A stretch of 64,000 bases of DNA from Microbacterium ginsengisoli. GTDB taxonomy: Bacteria; Actinomycetota; Actinomycetes; Actinomycetales; Microbacteriaceae. Positions 55,361 to 63,861 of the stretch are shown in pieces. The translations under genes and the position numbers were made by a program. The stretch lies in contig NZ_JYIY01000070.1 in NCBI RefSeq assembly GCF_000956535.1, positions 20,407-84,406 on the forward strand, read 5' to 3'. The stretch's first letter is position 1, and every line of letters starts with the position of its first letter. The notes below the pieces were generated by a model. That model was not told the DNA's origin, did not search any database, and worked only from the letters and a program-made list of their open reading frames with translations.

Positions 55361-56311
55361 TCAGGAGGCCGGCGTCCAGGTGGAGACGCGGTCGAGCTCC
55401 GCGACCTCGGCCGCGGTCAGCTCCACACGGGCGCCGTCGAGCAGGTCGGGCACCTGCGCGACCTGCGATGCGCTCGCGATCGGCGCGACGACCGTCGGTT
55501 GCGCACGCAGCCAGGCCAGTGCCGTCGCCGCGATCGAGACGCCGTGGGCGGCGCCGATGCCCTCGAGTGCGTCGATGATCGCGAGACCCTGCGTCGTCGC
55601 ATACTTCGCCGCGCCCTGCGCGCGGGGCGAGGCCTGGCCCGCGGCATCCGTCGACCGGTACTTGCCCGTCAGGAATCCGCTCGCGAGCGCGTAGTACGGC
55701 ACGAGACCGAGGTGGTTGCGCTCGGCGACCGGGATGATGCCTGCCTCGACGTCGTTGCGATGCACGAGGTTGTAGTGCGGCTGCACCGCGACGGGCAGGG
55801 CGACGCCGGTCTCCGTGGCGATGTCGATCCACTGCTGGAGGCGCTCGGGCGAGTAGTTCGAGACGGCGACGTAGCGCACGAGACCGTCGCTGACGAGCGC
55901 GCCGAAGGCCGCGACCGTCTCCTCGAGCGGCACGGTCTCGTCGTCGAAGTGCGCGTAGTAGAGGTCGATCGCCTCGACGCCGAGTCGGCCCAGCGACGCC
56001 TCGGCGGCGGCGCGGACGGTACTCGCGGCGAGTCCGCGGAACTCGGGGTGCTGGCTGACCTTCGTCGCGACGGTCACGCCCTGTGGCTTCCGGTCGGCGA
56101 GCCACGCGCCGATGATCGTCTCGCTCTCGCCGCCGCTGTTGCCGGGCACCCAGGCGCTGTACGAGTCGGCGGTGTCGATGAAGTCGCCGCCGCCTGCGCT
56201 GAACGCGTCGAGCACGGCGAATGAGGCGTCGCGGTCGGCCGTCCATCCGAACACGTTGCCGCCGAGGGCGAGGGGGAGGATGTCGAGGTCGCTGGTTCCG
56301 ATGCGCGTCAT
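55361..56311 (-). CDS. Aldo/keto reductase
   Basis: 316-residue NADPH-dependent reductase. The AKR tetrad is visible: Asp and Tyr in [11 protein letters not shown] (about 39-49), Lys in VTVATKVSQ (about 75-83) and His in [10 protein letters not shown] (about 112-121). C-terminal [22 protein letters not shown] binds NADP. Substrate unknown. It is divergent from trhO. Confidence 0.9.
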   Translation of the reverse strand: MTRIGTSDLDILPLALGGNVFGWTADRDASFAVLDAFSAGGGDFIDTADSYSAWVPGNSGGESETIIGAWLADRKPQGVTVATKVSQHPEFRGLAASTVRAAAEASLGRLGVEAIDLYYAHFDDETVPLEETVAAFGALVSDGLVRYVAVSNYSPERLQQWIDIATETGVALPVAVQPHYNLVHRNDVEAGIIPVAERNHLGLVPYYALASGFLTGKYRSTDAAGQASPRAQGAAKYATTQGLAIIDALEGIGAAHGVSIAATALAWLRAQPTVVAPIASASQVAQVPDLLDGARVELTAAEVAELDRVSTWTPAS

Positions 56312-56394
56312 ACTCGCGACAAGGCGGGCGGGCCGGGCGGTATTCCCGGGATGTCTCCACGATGACGCCGGATGTCACGGCCGCCCCGGCGCCG

Positions 56395-56400
56395 TACGAT
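56395..56400 (+). promoter_or_regulatory. -10 element of a leaderless promoter for trhO
   Basis: TACGAT, 6 bases, GTG 56407. It supports the GTG over the in-frame ATG 56362 as the start. Confidence 0.5.
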
Positions 56401-56406
56401 GGCTCG

Positions 56407-57318
56407 GTGCCCCACGCCAAGATCCTCCTCTTCTACCGGTTCGCGCCGCTCGCGGACCCGGAGGCCGTGCGTCTGTGGCAGCGCGACCTGTGCGAGTCGC
56501 TCGGGCTGCGCGGGCGCATCCTGCTCTCGACCCAGGGCATCAACGGCACCGTCGGCGGCGATCTCGCCGCGATGAAGCGCTACGCGCGCAAGCTCAAGGA
56601 GTACGCGCCGTTCCGCGGCATCGACCTGAAGTGGTCGGAGGGCACCGGCCTCGACGCCGACGGCCGCAGCCTCGACTTCCCGCGCCTGTCGGTGAAGGTG
56701 CGCGACGAGATCGTCACGTTCGGCGCGCCGGGAGAGCTGCGGGTCGACGCGGATGGCGTGATCGGCGGCGGCACCCACCTCACGCCCGGCGCCCTGCACG
56801 ACCTGGTGGCGCGGCGCGGAGACGATGTCGTGTTCTTCGACGGGCGCAATGCCTTCGAGGCAGAGATCGGCCGGTTCCGTGGGGCGATCGTGCCGGATGT
56901 CACCACCACCCGCGACTTCGTCGCCGAGCTCGACTCCGGTCGCTACGACCACCTCAAGGGCAAACCCGTGGTGACGTACTGCACCGGCGGCATCCGCTGC
57001 GAGGTGCTGTCGAGCCTGATGGTCGCCCGCGGATTCGGCGAGGTGTACCAGCTCGACGGCGGCATCGTGCGCTACGGCGAGAGCTTCGGCAACACCGGCC
57101 TGTGGGACGGATCGCTCTACGTCTTCGACGGACGCGGCTCGGTGTCGTTCGGCGAGCGGCCCGCCGTCATCGGCGTATGCGCCGCCTGCGGCGCGCCGGA
57201 GTCCCGCATGGTCAACTGCGCCGACGACGCCTGCAAGGTGCGGGTCGTGCAGTGCGCCGCCTGCAGCGAGACGGATGCCGCGCGGTGCGCGTCGCACGCC
57301 GTCGCCGCCGCCCGCTGA
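56407..57318 (+). CDS. trhO: tRNA uridine(34) hydroxylase, rhodanese-domain (TrhO/UPF0176)
   Basis: 303-residue enzyme hydroxylating U34 of certain tRNAs in an oxygen-dependent way. An N-terminal RNA-binding-like domain ([20 protein letters not shown], then [16 protein letters not shown]) precedes the rhodanese domain ([30 protein letters not shown]) with active-site Cys in [12 protein letters not shown]-terminal Cys-rich segment ([32 protein letters not shown]) could bind zinc. The start is discussed under its promoter. Confidence 0.9.
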   Translation: MPHAKILLFYRFAPLADPEAVRLWQRDLCESLGLRGRILLSTQGINGTVGGDLAAMKRYARKLKEYAPFRGIDLKWSEGTGLDADGRSLDFPRLSVKVRDEIVTFGAPGELRVDADGVIGGGTHLTPGALHDLVARRGDDVVFFDGRNAFEAEIGRFRGAIVPDVTTTRDFVAELDSGRYDHLKGKPVVTYCTGGIRCEVLSSLMVARGFGEVYQLDGGIVRYGESFGNTGLWDGSLYVFDGRGSVSFGERPAVIGVCAACGAPESRMVNCADDACKVRVVQCAACSETDAARCASHAVAAAR

Positions 57319-57348
57319 GCTTCCTCGTCCACCCCCACAAGGAGAACC

Positions 57349-58014
57349 ATGACCACTCAGAACCTCGCCCGCTACGTCGACCACACGCTGCTCAAGCCCG
57401 AGGCGACGACCGCTGATGTGGCGGCGACCATCGCGGAGGCGGCCGAGCTCGGCACCTACAGCGTGTGCCTGTCGCCGTCGGTCATCCCGGTCGAGGTGCC
57501 CGAGGGTCTCAAGCTCGCGGTCGTGGTCGGATTCCCGAGCGGCAAGCACCACTCGTCGATCAAGGCGGCCGAGGCTCGGCTCGCCGCGTCGCAGGGCGTC
57601 GACGAGATCGACATGGTGATCGACGTGGGTGCCGCGATCGAAGGCCTCTACGACGCCGTCGAGGGCGACATCCGTGCGGTTCGGGATGCCGCGCCCCGGC
57701 CGGTGGTGCTGAAGGTCATCATCGAGTCGGCCGCGTTGTCCGATGACGCGATCGTGGCCGTGTGCCAGGCGGCAGAGCGGGCCGGGGCCGACTTCGTGAA
57801 GACGTCGACCGGCTTCCACCCGACCGGGGGCGCGACGGTGCATGCCGTGCGCCTCATGAAGCAGACGGTCGGCGATCGCCTCGAAGTCAAGGCGTCGGGC
57901 GGCATCCGCACGCGCGAGGACGCCGAGGCGATGATCGCGGCCGGCGCGACGCGTCTCGGGCTCTCGAGCACGCGCGCGATCCTCGCCGACGAGACCGCGG
58001 CGGCCGGCTACTGA
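57349..58014 (+). CDS. deoC: Deoxyribose-phosphate aldolase
   Basis: 221-residue class I aldolase splitting deoxyribose 5-phosphate into acetaldehyde and glyceraldehyde 3-phosphate. Visible are [15 protein letters not shown] at the N-terminus, [11 protein letters not shown], the proton-relay Lys region [11 protein letters not shown] and the Schiff-base Lys in [15 protein letters not shown] near residue 149. RBS AAGGAG precedes ATG 57349. It starts 30 bases after trhO and may be co-transcribed. Confidence 0.96.
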   Translation: MTTQNLARYVDHTLLKPEATTADVAATIAEAAELGTYSVCLSPSVIPVEVPEGLKLAVVVGFPSGKHHSSIKAAEARLAASQGVDEIDMVIDVGAAIEGLYDAVEGDIRAVRDAAPRPVVLKVIIESAALSDDAIVAVCQAAERAGADFVKTSTGFHPTGGATVHAVRLMKQTVGDRLEVKASGGIRTREDAEAMIAAGATRLGLSSTRAILADETAAAGY

Positions 58015-58045
58015 GCCCGGGCGCTGCGCGGGTCCGGCGGGGGAG

Positions 58046-58486
58046 TCAGAGCTCGATCTCGTAGTGCACGAATCCGGTGTCGGCGGCGACGCGGTCGTAG
58101 AGGGTGCGCGCGGTCGTGTTGCCCTCGGCGGTGAGCCAGTAGACCTTCGCGGCGCCGTGTTCTGCGGCCCAGTCGCGCACGTGCGCGATCAGTGCGCGGC
58201 CGGCGCCCGTGCCGCGGGCGTCAGGTGAGACGTAGAGGTCTTCGAGGTAGCAGTAGTCCCCGAGAGCCCAGGTCGAGGCGTGGGTGAGCCAGTGCACGAT
58301 GCCGATCGGCGTGCCGTCGTCTCGCGCCATCGCGCCGTGCACGGTGGTGCCGGGTGTCGTGAGGGCGGTGAAGGTGGCGTCGCTCACGTCGGCGGCGAGG
58401 TCGGTCTCGTAGAACTCCAGGTAGCCGGCCCAGAGCGGCTCCCACGCGGGGCGGTCGTCGGGATGCAGCGGGGAGATCGTGACCAT
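58046..58486 (-). CDS. GNAT family N-acetyltransferase
   Basis: 146-residue acetyltransferase. The acetyl-CoA loop is LYVSPDARGTGAGRALIAHV (about 86-105), followed by KVYWLTAEGNTTARTLYDRVA. Length and ending (DTGFVHYEIEL) fit the small aminoglycoside/spermidine-like GNAT group. Substrate unknown. Convergent with deoC. Confidence 0.85.
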   Translation of the reverse strand: MVTISPLHPDDRPAWEPLWAGYLEFYETDLAADVSDATFTALTTPGTTVHGAMARDDGTPIGIVHWLTHASTWALGDYCYLEDLYVSPDARGTGAGRALIAHVRDWAAEHGAAKVYWLTAEGNTTARTLYDRVAADTGFVHYEIEL

Positions 58487-58544
58487 GGCGCCAGCCTAAG
58501 GGGGCGCGGCGTGTGGGAACGGAGGGCCTGCAAGACTGGAAGGC

Positions 58545-59111
58545 GTGCCTGACGAGAACTCCGAGACATCCGCCCGTCGATACGTCGTCGCCACCGACGG
58601 CGCGTGCAAAGGGAACCCCGGCCCCACGGGGTGGGCGTGGGTCGGCGAGGACGGCGAGTGGGCCGCGGGTTCGCTGCCGGAGGGAACCAACAACATCGGC
58701 GAGCTGCTCGCGCTGTTGAACGCGATCGTCGCGCACGCGGATGTCGACGAACTGATCGTGCAGGCGGATTCGAAGTATGCGATCGACACCTATGCGTCGT
58801 GGATGGACGGCCACCGCCGTCGCGGCTGGGTCACGAGTGCGAAGAAGCCGGTCGCCAATCGCGACATCCTCGAGCAGCTCATCGCGGCGCGCGACGCCCG
58901 CCGGTCGGCCGGCCGTCCGGACGTCGTGCTGGAGCATGTGCGCGGCCACGCCGGCCACCGGCTCAACAGCTGGGCGGACGAGCGTGCGGTGCGTGCGTCG
59001 CAGCACGGCGCGGCCGGGGAGCAGCTGGTGTGGACCTCGCATCGGGGTCTCGACCGGTTGGATGTCTCGGTCGACCCGCCGCGCGCCGCCGCGGACCGCG
59101 TGCGCCGCTGA
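58545..59111 (+). CDS. Ribonuclease HI family protein
   Basis: 188-residue RNase H fold protein. The catalytic Asp is in VATDGACKGNPGPTGWAWV (about residue 15), Glu in NNIGELLALLNAI, Asp in IVQADSKYAIDT and Asp in NSWADERAV. It degrades the RNA strand of RNA-DNA hybrids. Its first strand begins with SARRYVVATDGA. GTG 58545 start; divergent from the GNAT gene. Confidence 0.92.
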   Translation: MPDENSETSARRYVVATDGACKGNPGPTGWAWVGEDGEWAAGSLPEGTNNIGELLALLNAIVAHADVDELIVQADSKYAIDTYASWMDGHRRRGWVTSAKKPVANRDILEQLIAARDARRSAGRPDVVLEHVRGHAGHRLNSWADERAVRASQHGAAGEQLVWTSHRGLDRLDVSVDPPRAAADRVRR

Positions 59112-59162
59112 CGGCGCGCCCCGCGATCACGGTGCGGGAACGGCGCGTTCTGCCGCATCTTC

Positions 59163-59228
59163 GGCGGTTTTCAGTCATGTCCGAAAACCGCCAGCGTTCT
59201 CCCAGCGTGAAGTTTCAGTCTTACTGAA
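59163..59228 (+). other. Two hairpins/palindromes in the gap between RNase H and the CBM gene
   Basis: GGCGGTTTTC (59163-59172) and GAAAACCGCC (59183-59192) form a perfect 10-bp stem with a 10-base loop, possibly ending the RNase H transcript although no T tract follows. Further on, TTCAGT-CTT-ACTGAA (59214-59228) is a small palindrome that could be an operator for the secreted CBM gene. Nothing else was seen in the 252-base gap. Confidence 0.4.
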
Positions 59229-59829
59229 GGTTCGCCCCTATCGTCGACACGCGGCCCGATGCCGGCGCAGGGTCTGCGGCGGTGACGAACGACGGCCGTT
59301 CATCTGACACCGCCGGGGGAGCCGCACGGTCTTCGCCCCGGCCATCTATCGAACGAGGCACCTGTGAAGAGAACATCCCTTCGCGCACGCATCGGGCTCG
59401 TGGTGACCGCCGTGGTGGTCGCCGCGGTCGCCGTCCCGATCGTCGCGACGTCCGCATTCGCGGACACGACCTGCGCCCCGGCCTGGAGTGCGACCGCGAC
59501 CTACGTCGGCGGGAACACCGTCAGCAGCAACGGCGTCACCTACCGTGCGAACTGGTGGACGCAGGGCAACGACCCGGCGACGAACAACGGCGGCTCGGGC
59601 ACCGGTCAGCCCTGGACGTCCCAGGGCTCCTGCGGCGGAAGTGCGACACCCACCCCCACGTCCTCGCCGACGGCGAGCCCGACTCCCACGCCGAGCCCGA
59701 CCGGAGCGGCGTGCGTCGCTGCCTGGTCGGCGACCGACACCTACACCGGCGGCCAGACGGCATCCGAAGGCGGCATCGTGTACCGGGCCAACTGGTGGAC
59801 CCGCGGCGACGAGCCCGCGACCCACAACG

Positions 59830-59856
59830 GGCTCTTCGCAGTTGAGGGTGTAGCCA
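59830..59856 (-). mobile_element. Remnant of an ISL3-family insertion sequence end
   Basis: The plus strand reads GGCTCTTCGCAGTTGAGGGT followed by GTAGCC. It matches, position by position with four or five differences, the end of the ISL3-family element at 63862-63885 and lies in the same orientation. On the minus strand it encodes LHPQLRR, resembling the last residues of ISL3 transposases. Only about 26 bases remain before ABC-transporter sequence begins. Confidence 0.7.
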
Positions 59857-60205
59857 GCGTCGGTCGAACCAGCCGAGAGGCAGCCGCTGCAGGTGCCGGA
59901 CGATGCGGGTGCTGCAGCTCGGCGTCGGCGAGGTGGCTCACCATGCCCGACAGGAACGCCGCCCCGAAGCTGACGAAGAGCGCGGCCACCGCGACGACGA
60001 CGATCGTCCACATCCGGCCGGCGTCGACCTCACCGCCCGCCAGCGCGGGCAGCAGGGTGCGCGCAAGCTCCACGATCGCGATGAAAGGGATGACGCCGCT
60101 GATCGCGCCGATCACGCTCAAGGCGATGATGCCAGCAAGGCTGCGGCGCACCGGGGCGAAGAACGACTCCTGCGTCGTCGCGCCGCCGTTTCGTTCCACA
60201 TCCAT
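59857..60205 (-). pseudogene. ABC transporter transmembrane-domain fragment (frameshifted, truncated)
   Basis: From ATG 60205 the minus strand encodes an ABC exporter-type N-terminus (FFAPVRRSLAGIIALSVIG, then IVELARTLLPAL and MSHLADAELQ). After about residue 93 the match continues in another frame (TRIVRHLQRLPLGWFDRR), so some bases are missing. Homology then stops at the ISL3-like end at 59856, and the rest of the membrane domain and the ATPase are gone. Similar transporters are iron-siderophore exporters/importers in actinobacteria, and a DtxR-like palindrome lies upstream (60279-60298). Confidence 0.75.
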
Positions 60206-60278
60206 CGCGACTCCCTCGCACCGTAGAAAGCGACCGCTCGTAGAGTGAACGGTGTTCTAATCTCCGCCGCGAGCCTGC

Positions 60279-60298
60279 AAGTAAGGTGACCCTTACTT
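60279..60298. promoter_or_regulatory. DtxR/IdeR-like palindrome upstream of the ABC-transporter fragment
   Basis: AAGTAAGGTGACCCTTACTT: 8-base perfect arms around TGAC. Length and the AGG..CCT core resemble iron-box sequences of DtxR/IdeR/DmdR regulators. It lies 73 bases upstream of the truncated transporter start and faces away from the TetR gene. Confidence 0.45.
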
Positions 60299-60388
60299 CA
60301 ACCCATCGCGGCGGCCCGCGGACGCGGAGTGAGCAGAAGCGGGCACGAAGGCACCGAACGCAAGACGTCCACCCCCATTGCGGCGTGC

Positions 60389-60402
60389 ACTCATTAATGA
60401 GT
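60389..60402. promoter_or_regulatory. Perfect 14-bp palindrome, probable TetR operator
   Basis: ACTCATTAATGAGT, 27 bases before the TetR start. A+T-rich and self-complementary with an ATTAAT core, as typical for TetR-family autoregulatory operators. Confidence 0.7.
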
Positions 60403-60428
60403 ACGTTCCATTTCAGAAGGAGGAACGG

Positions 60429-61082
60429 ATGTCCGCTACGAACGCAGTCAGTCGAAGGTCGAGGTCGATGGAGGCCAAGCAGCGGCGGATCTCCGAGGCG
60501 GCAGCCGAACTGTTCGACGCCGAGGGCTTCAGCGCCGTGACCACCCAGCAGATCTCGGACCGGGCAGACGTGGCCGCAGGCACTCTGTTCCGGTACGCCG
60601 CTTCGAAGAGCGAGTTGCTGTTGATGGTCTACAACTCCAAGCTCGACGAGGCGCTTCGCGAGGGCCTGGAGCGCGCCGAATCGGTCAGCGACCCGGTCGA
60701 GGCCGTGGTCGCGTTGGTCGAGCCGCTCGTGACACGGGCGAGCGAGTCGCCGGAGAACGCGGCCACCTACCAGCGCGAGCTGCTCTTCGGGTCGCCGTCC
60801 GAGAGATTCCGGCTCGAGGGCCTCGCTCACGTGCAGGCCTTCGAGGAAGCACTCGCCGCGCGCCTGGTCGACAGCGACCGAGGACGCGGGGTGACCGACG
60901 ACCACGACGCCGCACGCGTCGCGAGCAGCTCCGTCTTCGCCGTGGTCCATCTCGCAATCGCTCGGCTGTACACCGGCGCCCACCGCGGACACGATCTGCG
61001 AGACGACCTCCGCCACCAGATCGCGCAGATCGTGCGGGGGCTGGCGGCGACCCGCGAGGCAACCGGCGAACGTCGACCATGA
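60429..61082 (+). CDS. TetR/AcrR family transcriptional regulator
   Basis: 217-residue regulator. The N-terminal helix-turn-helix (RRISEAAAELFDAEGFSAVTTQQISDRADVAAGTLFRYAASKSELL) is at about residues 19-64; the rest is a helical ligand domain. ATG 60429 has the RBS AAGGAGG eight bases upstream; a longer in-frame start at 60378 overlaps the operator and is rejected. It heads the cassette with the 3-hydroxyacyl-CoA dehydrogenase-like and oleate hydratase genes and probably represses it until a fatty acid or acyl-CoA binds (inference). The 34-base gap to the next gene suggests co-transcription. Confidence 0.9.
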   Translation: MSATNAVSRRSRSMEAKQRRISEAAAELFDAEGFSAVTTQQISDRADVAAGTLFRYAASKSELLLMVYNSKLDEALREGLERAESVSDPVEAVVALVEPLVTRASESPENAATYQRELLFGSPSERFRLEGLAHVQAFEEALAARLVDSDRGRGVTDDHDAARVASSSVFAVVHLAIARLYTGAHRGHDLRDDLRHQIAQIVRGLAATREATGERRP

Positions 61083-61116
61083 CAACCACACAGAACCGGA
61101 AATGAAGGAGAGCAGA

Positions 61117-61974
61117 ATGAGCAGCATCCACAAGGTCACAGTCCTCGGCACCGGCGTCCTGGGATCGCAGATCGCGTTCCAGACGGCGTTCAGCGGCTTC
61201 GACGTCGTCGCCTACGACATCAGTGACGAGATTCTCGAGAAGGCGAAGTCACGTTTCTCGTCACTGGCAGAGACCTACAAGCAGGACGGCGTCGCCGGGG
61301 CCGCCGAGGGGAAGGCGGAGAAGGCGCTCGAGAACCTGACGTATTCCTCCGACCTGGCAGACGCCGTCAAGGACGCGGATCTGGTGATCGAGGCGATCCC
61401 CGAGGTCTTGAAGCTGAAGCAGGAGACCTACGAGAAGCTCGCCGAGGTGGCGCCGGAGAAGACGATCTTCGCGACCAATTCCTCGACGCTGCTGCCCAGC
61501 GACATGAAGGACTTCACCGGCCGGCCGCAGAAGTTCCTCGCTCTGCACTTCGCCAATCAGGTCTGGAAGTTCAACACCGGAGAGGTGATGGGAACGGACG
61601 AGACCGACCCCGCCGTCTTCGATGAGATCGTCGACTTCGCGGCCGAGATCGGCATGGTGCCGATTCCGATCCACAAGGAGAAGGCAGGTTACGTCCTGAA
61701 CTCTCTCCTGGTGCCCTTCCTGAACGCCGCAGCCGAGCTCGCCGCCGGCGGATACGCGGAGCCGCATGACGTCGACAAGGTCTGGCGCATCGCGACCGGC
61801 GCCCCCATGGGGCCGTTCCAGATCTACGACGTCATCGGGCTGACCACGCCGTACAACATCATGTCGCACGGCAGCCCGGAGGCTCAGAAGATCGCCGCCT
61901 GGTTGAAGGAGAACTACATCGACAAGGGCAAGCTCGGCATCTCGACGGGCCACGGTTTCTACGACTACGAGTGA
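61117..61974 (+). CDS. 3-hydroxyacyl-CoA dehydrogenase family protein
   Basis: 285-residue NAD-binding enzyme. The Rossmann motif is TVLGTGVLGSQIAFQTAFSG (about 8-27), with NSSTLLPSDM, LHFANQVWKFN containing the catalytic His, and the C-terminal 3HCDH domain (EKAGYVLNSLLVPFLNAA, GAPMGPFQIYDVIGL). It is the size of 3-hydroxybutyryl-CoA dehydrogenase. Beside oleate hydratase it may oxidise the hydroxy group of hydroxy fatty acids rather than short 3-hydroxy acyl-CoA; this is inference. RBS AAGGAG precedes ATG 61117; the in-frame start at 61102 lies before that RBS. Confidence 0.88.
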   Translation: MSSIHKVTVLGTGVLGSQIAFQTAFSGFDVVAYDISDEILEKAKSRFSSLAETYKQDGVAGAAEGKAEKALENLTYSSDLADAVKDADLVIEAIPEVLKLKQETYEKLAEVAPEKTIFATNSSTLLPSDMKDFTGRPQKFLALHFANQVWKFNTGEVMGTDETDPAVFDEIVDFAAEIGMVPIPIHKEKAGYVLNSLLVPFLNAAAELAAGGYAEPHDVDKVWRIATGAPMGPFQIYDVIGLTTPYNIMSHGSPEAQKIAAWLKENYIDKGKLGISTGHGFYDYE

Positions 61975-62000
61975 CCAAGGAACAGAGAAGGAAGAAAAAG

Positions 62001-63794
62001 ATGCGTTATACGAGCGGGAATTACGAAGCGTTCGCGCGGCCCCGCAAGCCGGCGGGTGTCGATGAGAAGTCGGCCTGGTTCGTCGGATCAGGGCTCGCGT
62101 CCCTATCCGGTGCCGCGTTCCTCATCCGCGACGGCCAGATGCCCGGGAACAAGATCACCATTCTCGAGGAGCTGAAGCTGCCCGGTGGCGCGCTCGACGG
62201 CATCAAGGAGCCGAAGAAGGGATTCGTGATCCGCGGCGGCCGCGAGATGGAGGACCACTTCGAGTGCCTGTGGGACCTGTTCCGCTCGATCCCGTCCCTC
62301 GAGGTAGAAGGAGCGAGCGTCCTGGACGAGTTCTACTGGCTCAACAAGGACGACCCGAACTACTCCCTGCAGCGCGCCACGATCGACCGAGGCCAGGACG
62401 CACACACCGACGGCAAGTTCGGCCTGAGCGAGAAGGCGCAGAAGGACATCGTCAAAGTCTTCCTCGCCACTCGCGAGGAGATGGAGAACAAGCGGATCGA
62501 CGAGGTGTTCGGCAAGGACTTCCTCGAGAGCAACTTCTGGCTCTACTGGCGGACGATGTTCGCCTTCGAGGAGTGGCACTCCGCACTGGAGATGAAGCTG
62601 TACCTTCACCGGTTCATCCACCACATCGGCGGCCTGCCCGATTTCTCGGCGTTGAAGTTCACCAAGTACAACCAGTACGAGTCCCTCGTCCTGCCCCTGT
62701 ACACGTGGCTGCTCGACCAGGGCGTGACGTTCCACTTCTCCACGCAGGTCACGGATGTCGACTTCGACATCTCCGCCGACGGTGCGCGCAAGCAGGCCAC
62801 GCGTCTGCACTGGGTCTCGGGGCCGGAGGGAGCACCGGGAGACGGCGTCGACCTGTCGGAGAACGACCTGCTGTTCATGACGATCGGATCGCTGACGGAG
62901 AACTCGAACGAGGGAGACCAGCACACCCCCGCACGTCTGGACGAGGGCCCCGCACCCGCCTGGGACCTGTGGCGGCGGATCGCGCAGAAGGACCCCGCGT
63001 TCGGGCGTCCGGGAGTCTTCGCCGACCACATCCCGCAGACGAAATGGGAGTCGGCCACCGTCACCACCCTAGACGCGCGGATCCCGGCGTACATCGAGAA
63101 GATCGCCAAGCGCGACCCCTTCAGCGGGGAGGTGGTCACGGGAGGTATCGTCACCGCGCGGGACTCCCGCTGGCTCCTGTCATGGACCGTCAACCGGCAG
63201 CCCCACTTCAAGCAGCAGAAGCCCGACGAGATCGTGGTGTGGGTTTACGCCCTGTTCTCCGACGTGCCCGGGGACTACACGGGAAAGACCATTCAGGAGT
63301 CCACCGGTGAGGAGATCGCGCAGGAGTGGCTCTATCATCTCGGCGTCCCCGTCGAGGAGATCCCCGAGCTCGCGGCCAATGCTGCGAAGACCGTTCCGGT
63401 GATGATGCCCTACGTGACCGCGTTCTTCATGCCGCGGCAGGCCGGAGACCGCCCGGATGTCGTCCCGGAAGGATCGGTGAACTTCGCCTTCATCGGGCAG
63501 TTCGCCGAGTCCAAGGAGCGCGACTGCATCTTCACGACGGAGTACTCGGTGCGCACGCCGATGGAGGCCGTCTACACCCTGCTGGACATCGAACGCGGCG
63601 TGCCCGAGGTCTTCAACTCCACGTACGACGTGCGGAAGCTGCTCTCGGCGACCAGCCGGCTGCGCGACGGCGAGGAGGTGCATCTCCCCGGCGGCCCTAT
63701 CGCCCGGAAGCTGCTTCACAACAAGGTGGACGACACGGAGATCGGTGCACTCCTCAGCGAGTACGGCCTGATCGCCGATCACAGCGACCACTGA
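62001..63794 (+). CDS. Oleate hydratase (MCRA family)
   Basis: 597-residue FAD-dependent fatty acid hydratase adding water to the cis-9 double bond of oleic/palmitoleic/linoleic acid to give 10-hydroxy acids. Diagnostic features are the FAD-binding GSGLASLSGAAFLIRDGQ (about residues 29-46), RGGREMEDHFECLWDLFRS with the catalytic Glu (about 78-96), NFWLYWRTMFAFEEWHSALE, and the C-terminal TEYSVRTPMEAVY. ATG 62001 has AGGAAG seven bases upstream; the in-frame GTG 61971 overlaps the preceding stop. Family length is normal (about 570-650). Such enzymes detoxify antimicrobial unsaturated fatty acids and feed hydroxy/keto acid pathways. Confidence 0.93.
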   Translation: MRYTSGNYEAFARPRKPAGVDEKSAWFVGSGLASLSGAAFLIRDGQMPGNKITILEELKLPGGALDGIKEPKKGFVIRGGREMEDHFECLWDLFRSIPSLEVEGASVLDEFYWLNKDDPNYSLQRATIDRGQDAHTDGKFGLSEKAQKDIVKVFLATREEMENKRIDEVFGKDFLESNFWLYWRTMFAFEEWHSALEMKLYLHRFIHHIGGLPDFSALKFTKYNQYESLVLPLYTWLLDQGVTFHFSTQVTDVDFDISADGARKQATRLHWVSGPEGAPGDGVDLSENDLLFMTIGSLTENSNEGDQHTPARLDEGPAPAWDLWRRIAQKDPAFGRPGVFADHIPQTKWESATVTTLDARIPAYIEKIAKRDPFSGEVVTGGIVTARDSRWLLSWTVNRQPHFKQQKPDEIVVWVYALFSDVPGDYTGKTIQESTGEEIAQEWLYHLGVPVEEIPELAANAAKTVPVMMPYVTAFFMPRQAGDRPDVVPEGSVNFAFIGQFAESKERDCIFTTEYSVRTPMEAVYTLLDIERGVPEVFNSTYDVRKLLSATSRLRDGEEVHLPGGPIARKLLHNKVDDTEIGALLSEYGLIADHSDH

Positions 63795-63816
63795 TGATCT
63801 CCTGATCCCTGGGAAA

Positions 63817-63860
63817 GGGGAGATCGGAGCCGGCAGAGCCGGTCCCGATCTCCCCTTTTT
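63817..63860 (+). terminator. Rho-independent terminator after oleate hydratase
   Basis: An 11-bp perfect stem (GGGGAGATCGG / CCGATCTCCCC), extended by an inner CCGG/CCGG pairing, with a T5 tract. The next IS element begins one base after it. Confidence 0.9.
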
Positions 63861-63861
63861 C

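Larger units (their letters stand above)
59364..60248 (+). pseudogene. Secreted carbohydrate-binding (CBM5/12-like) protein, truncated by an ISL3-type end
   Basis: The genuine part is the first 155 codons (to 59829). It has a signal peptide (RIGLVVTAVVVAAVAVPIVA..AFA), one complete chitin-binding-type module (CAPAWSATATYVGGNTVSSN, then RANWWTQGNDPATNNGGSG), a Thr/Pro/Ser linker and the start of a second module (CVAAWSATDTYTGGQTASEG..NWWTRGDEPATHNG). At that point the sequence switches to an ISL3-like terminal repeat, and the frame reads on as nonsense to 60248 through antisense ABC-transporter sequence. Chitin- or cellulose-related enzymes often carry such modules; any catalytic part would have been lost. 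Confidence 0.8.
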
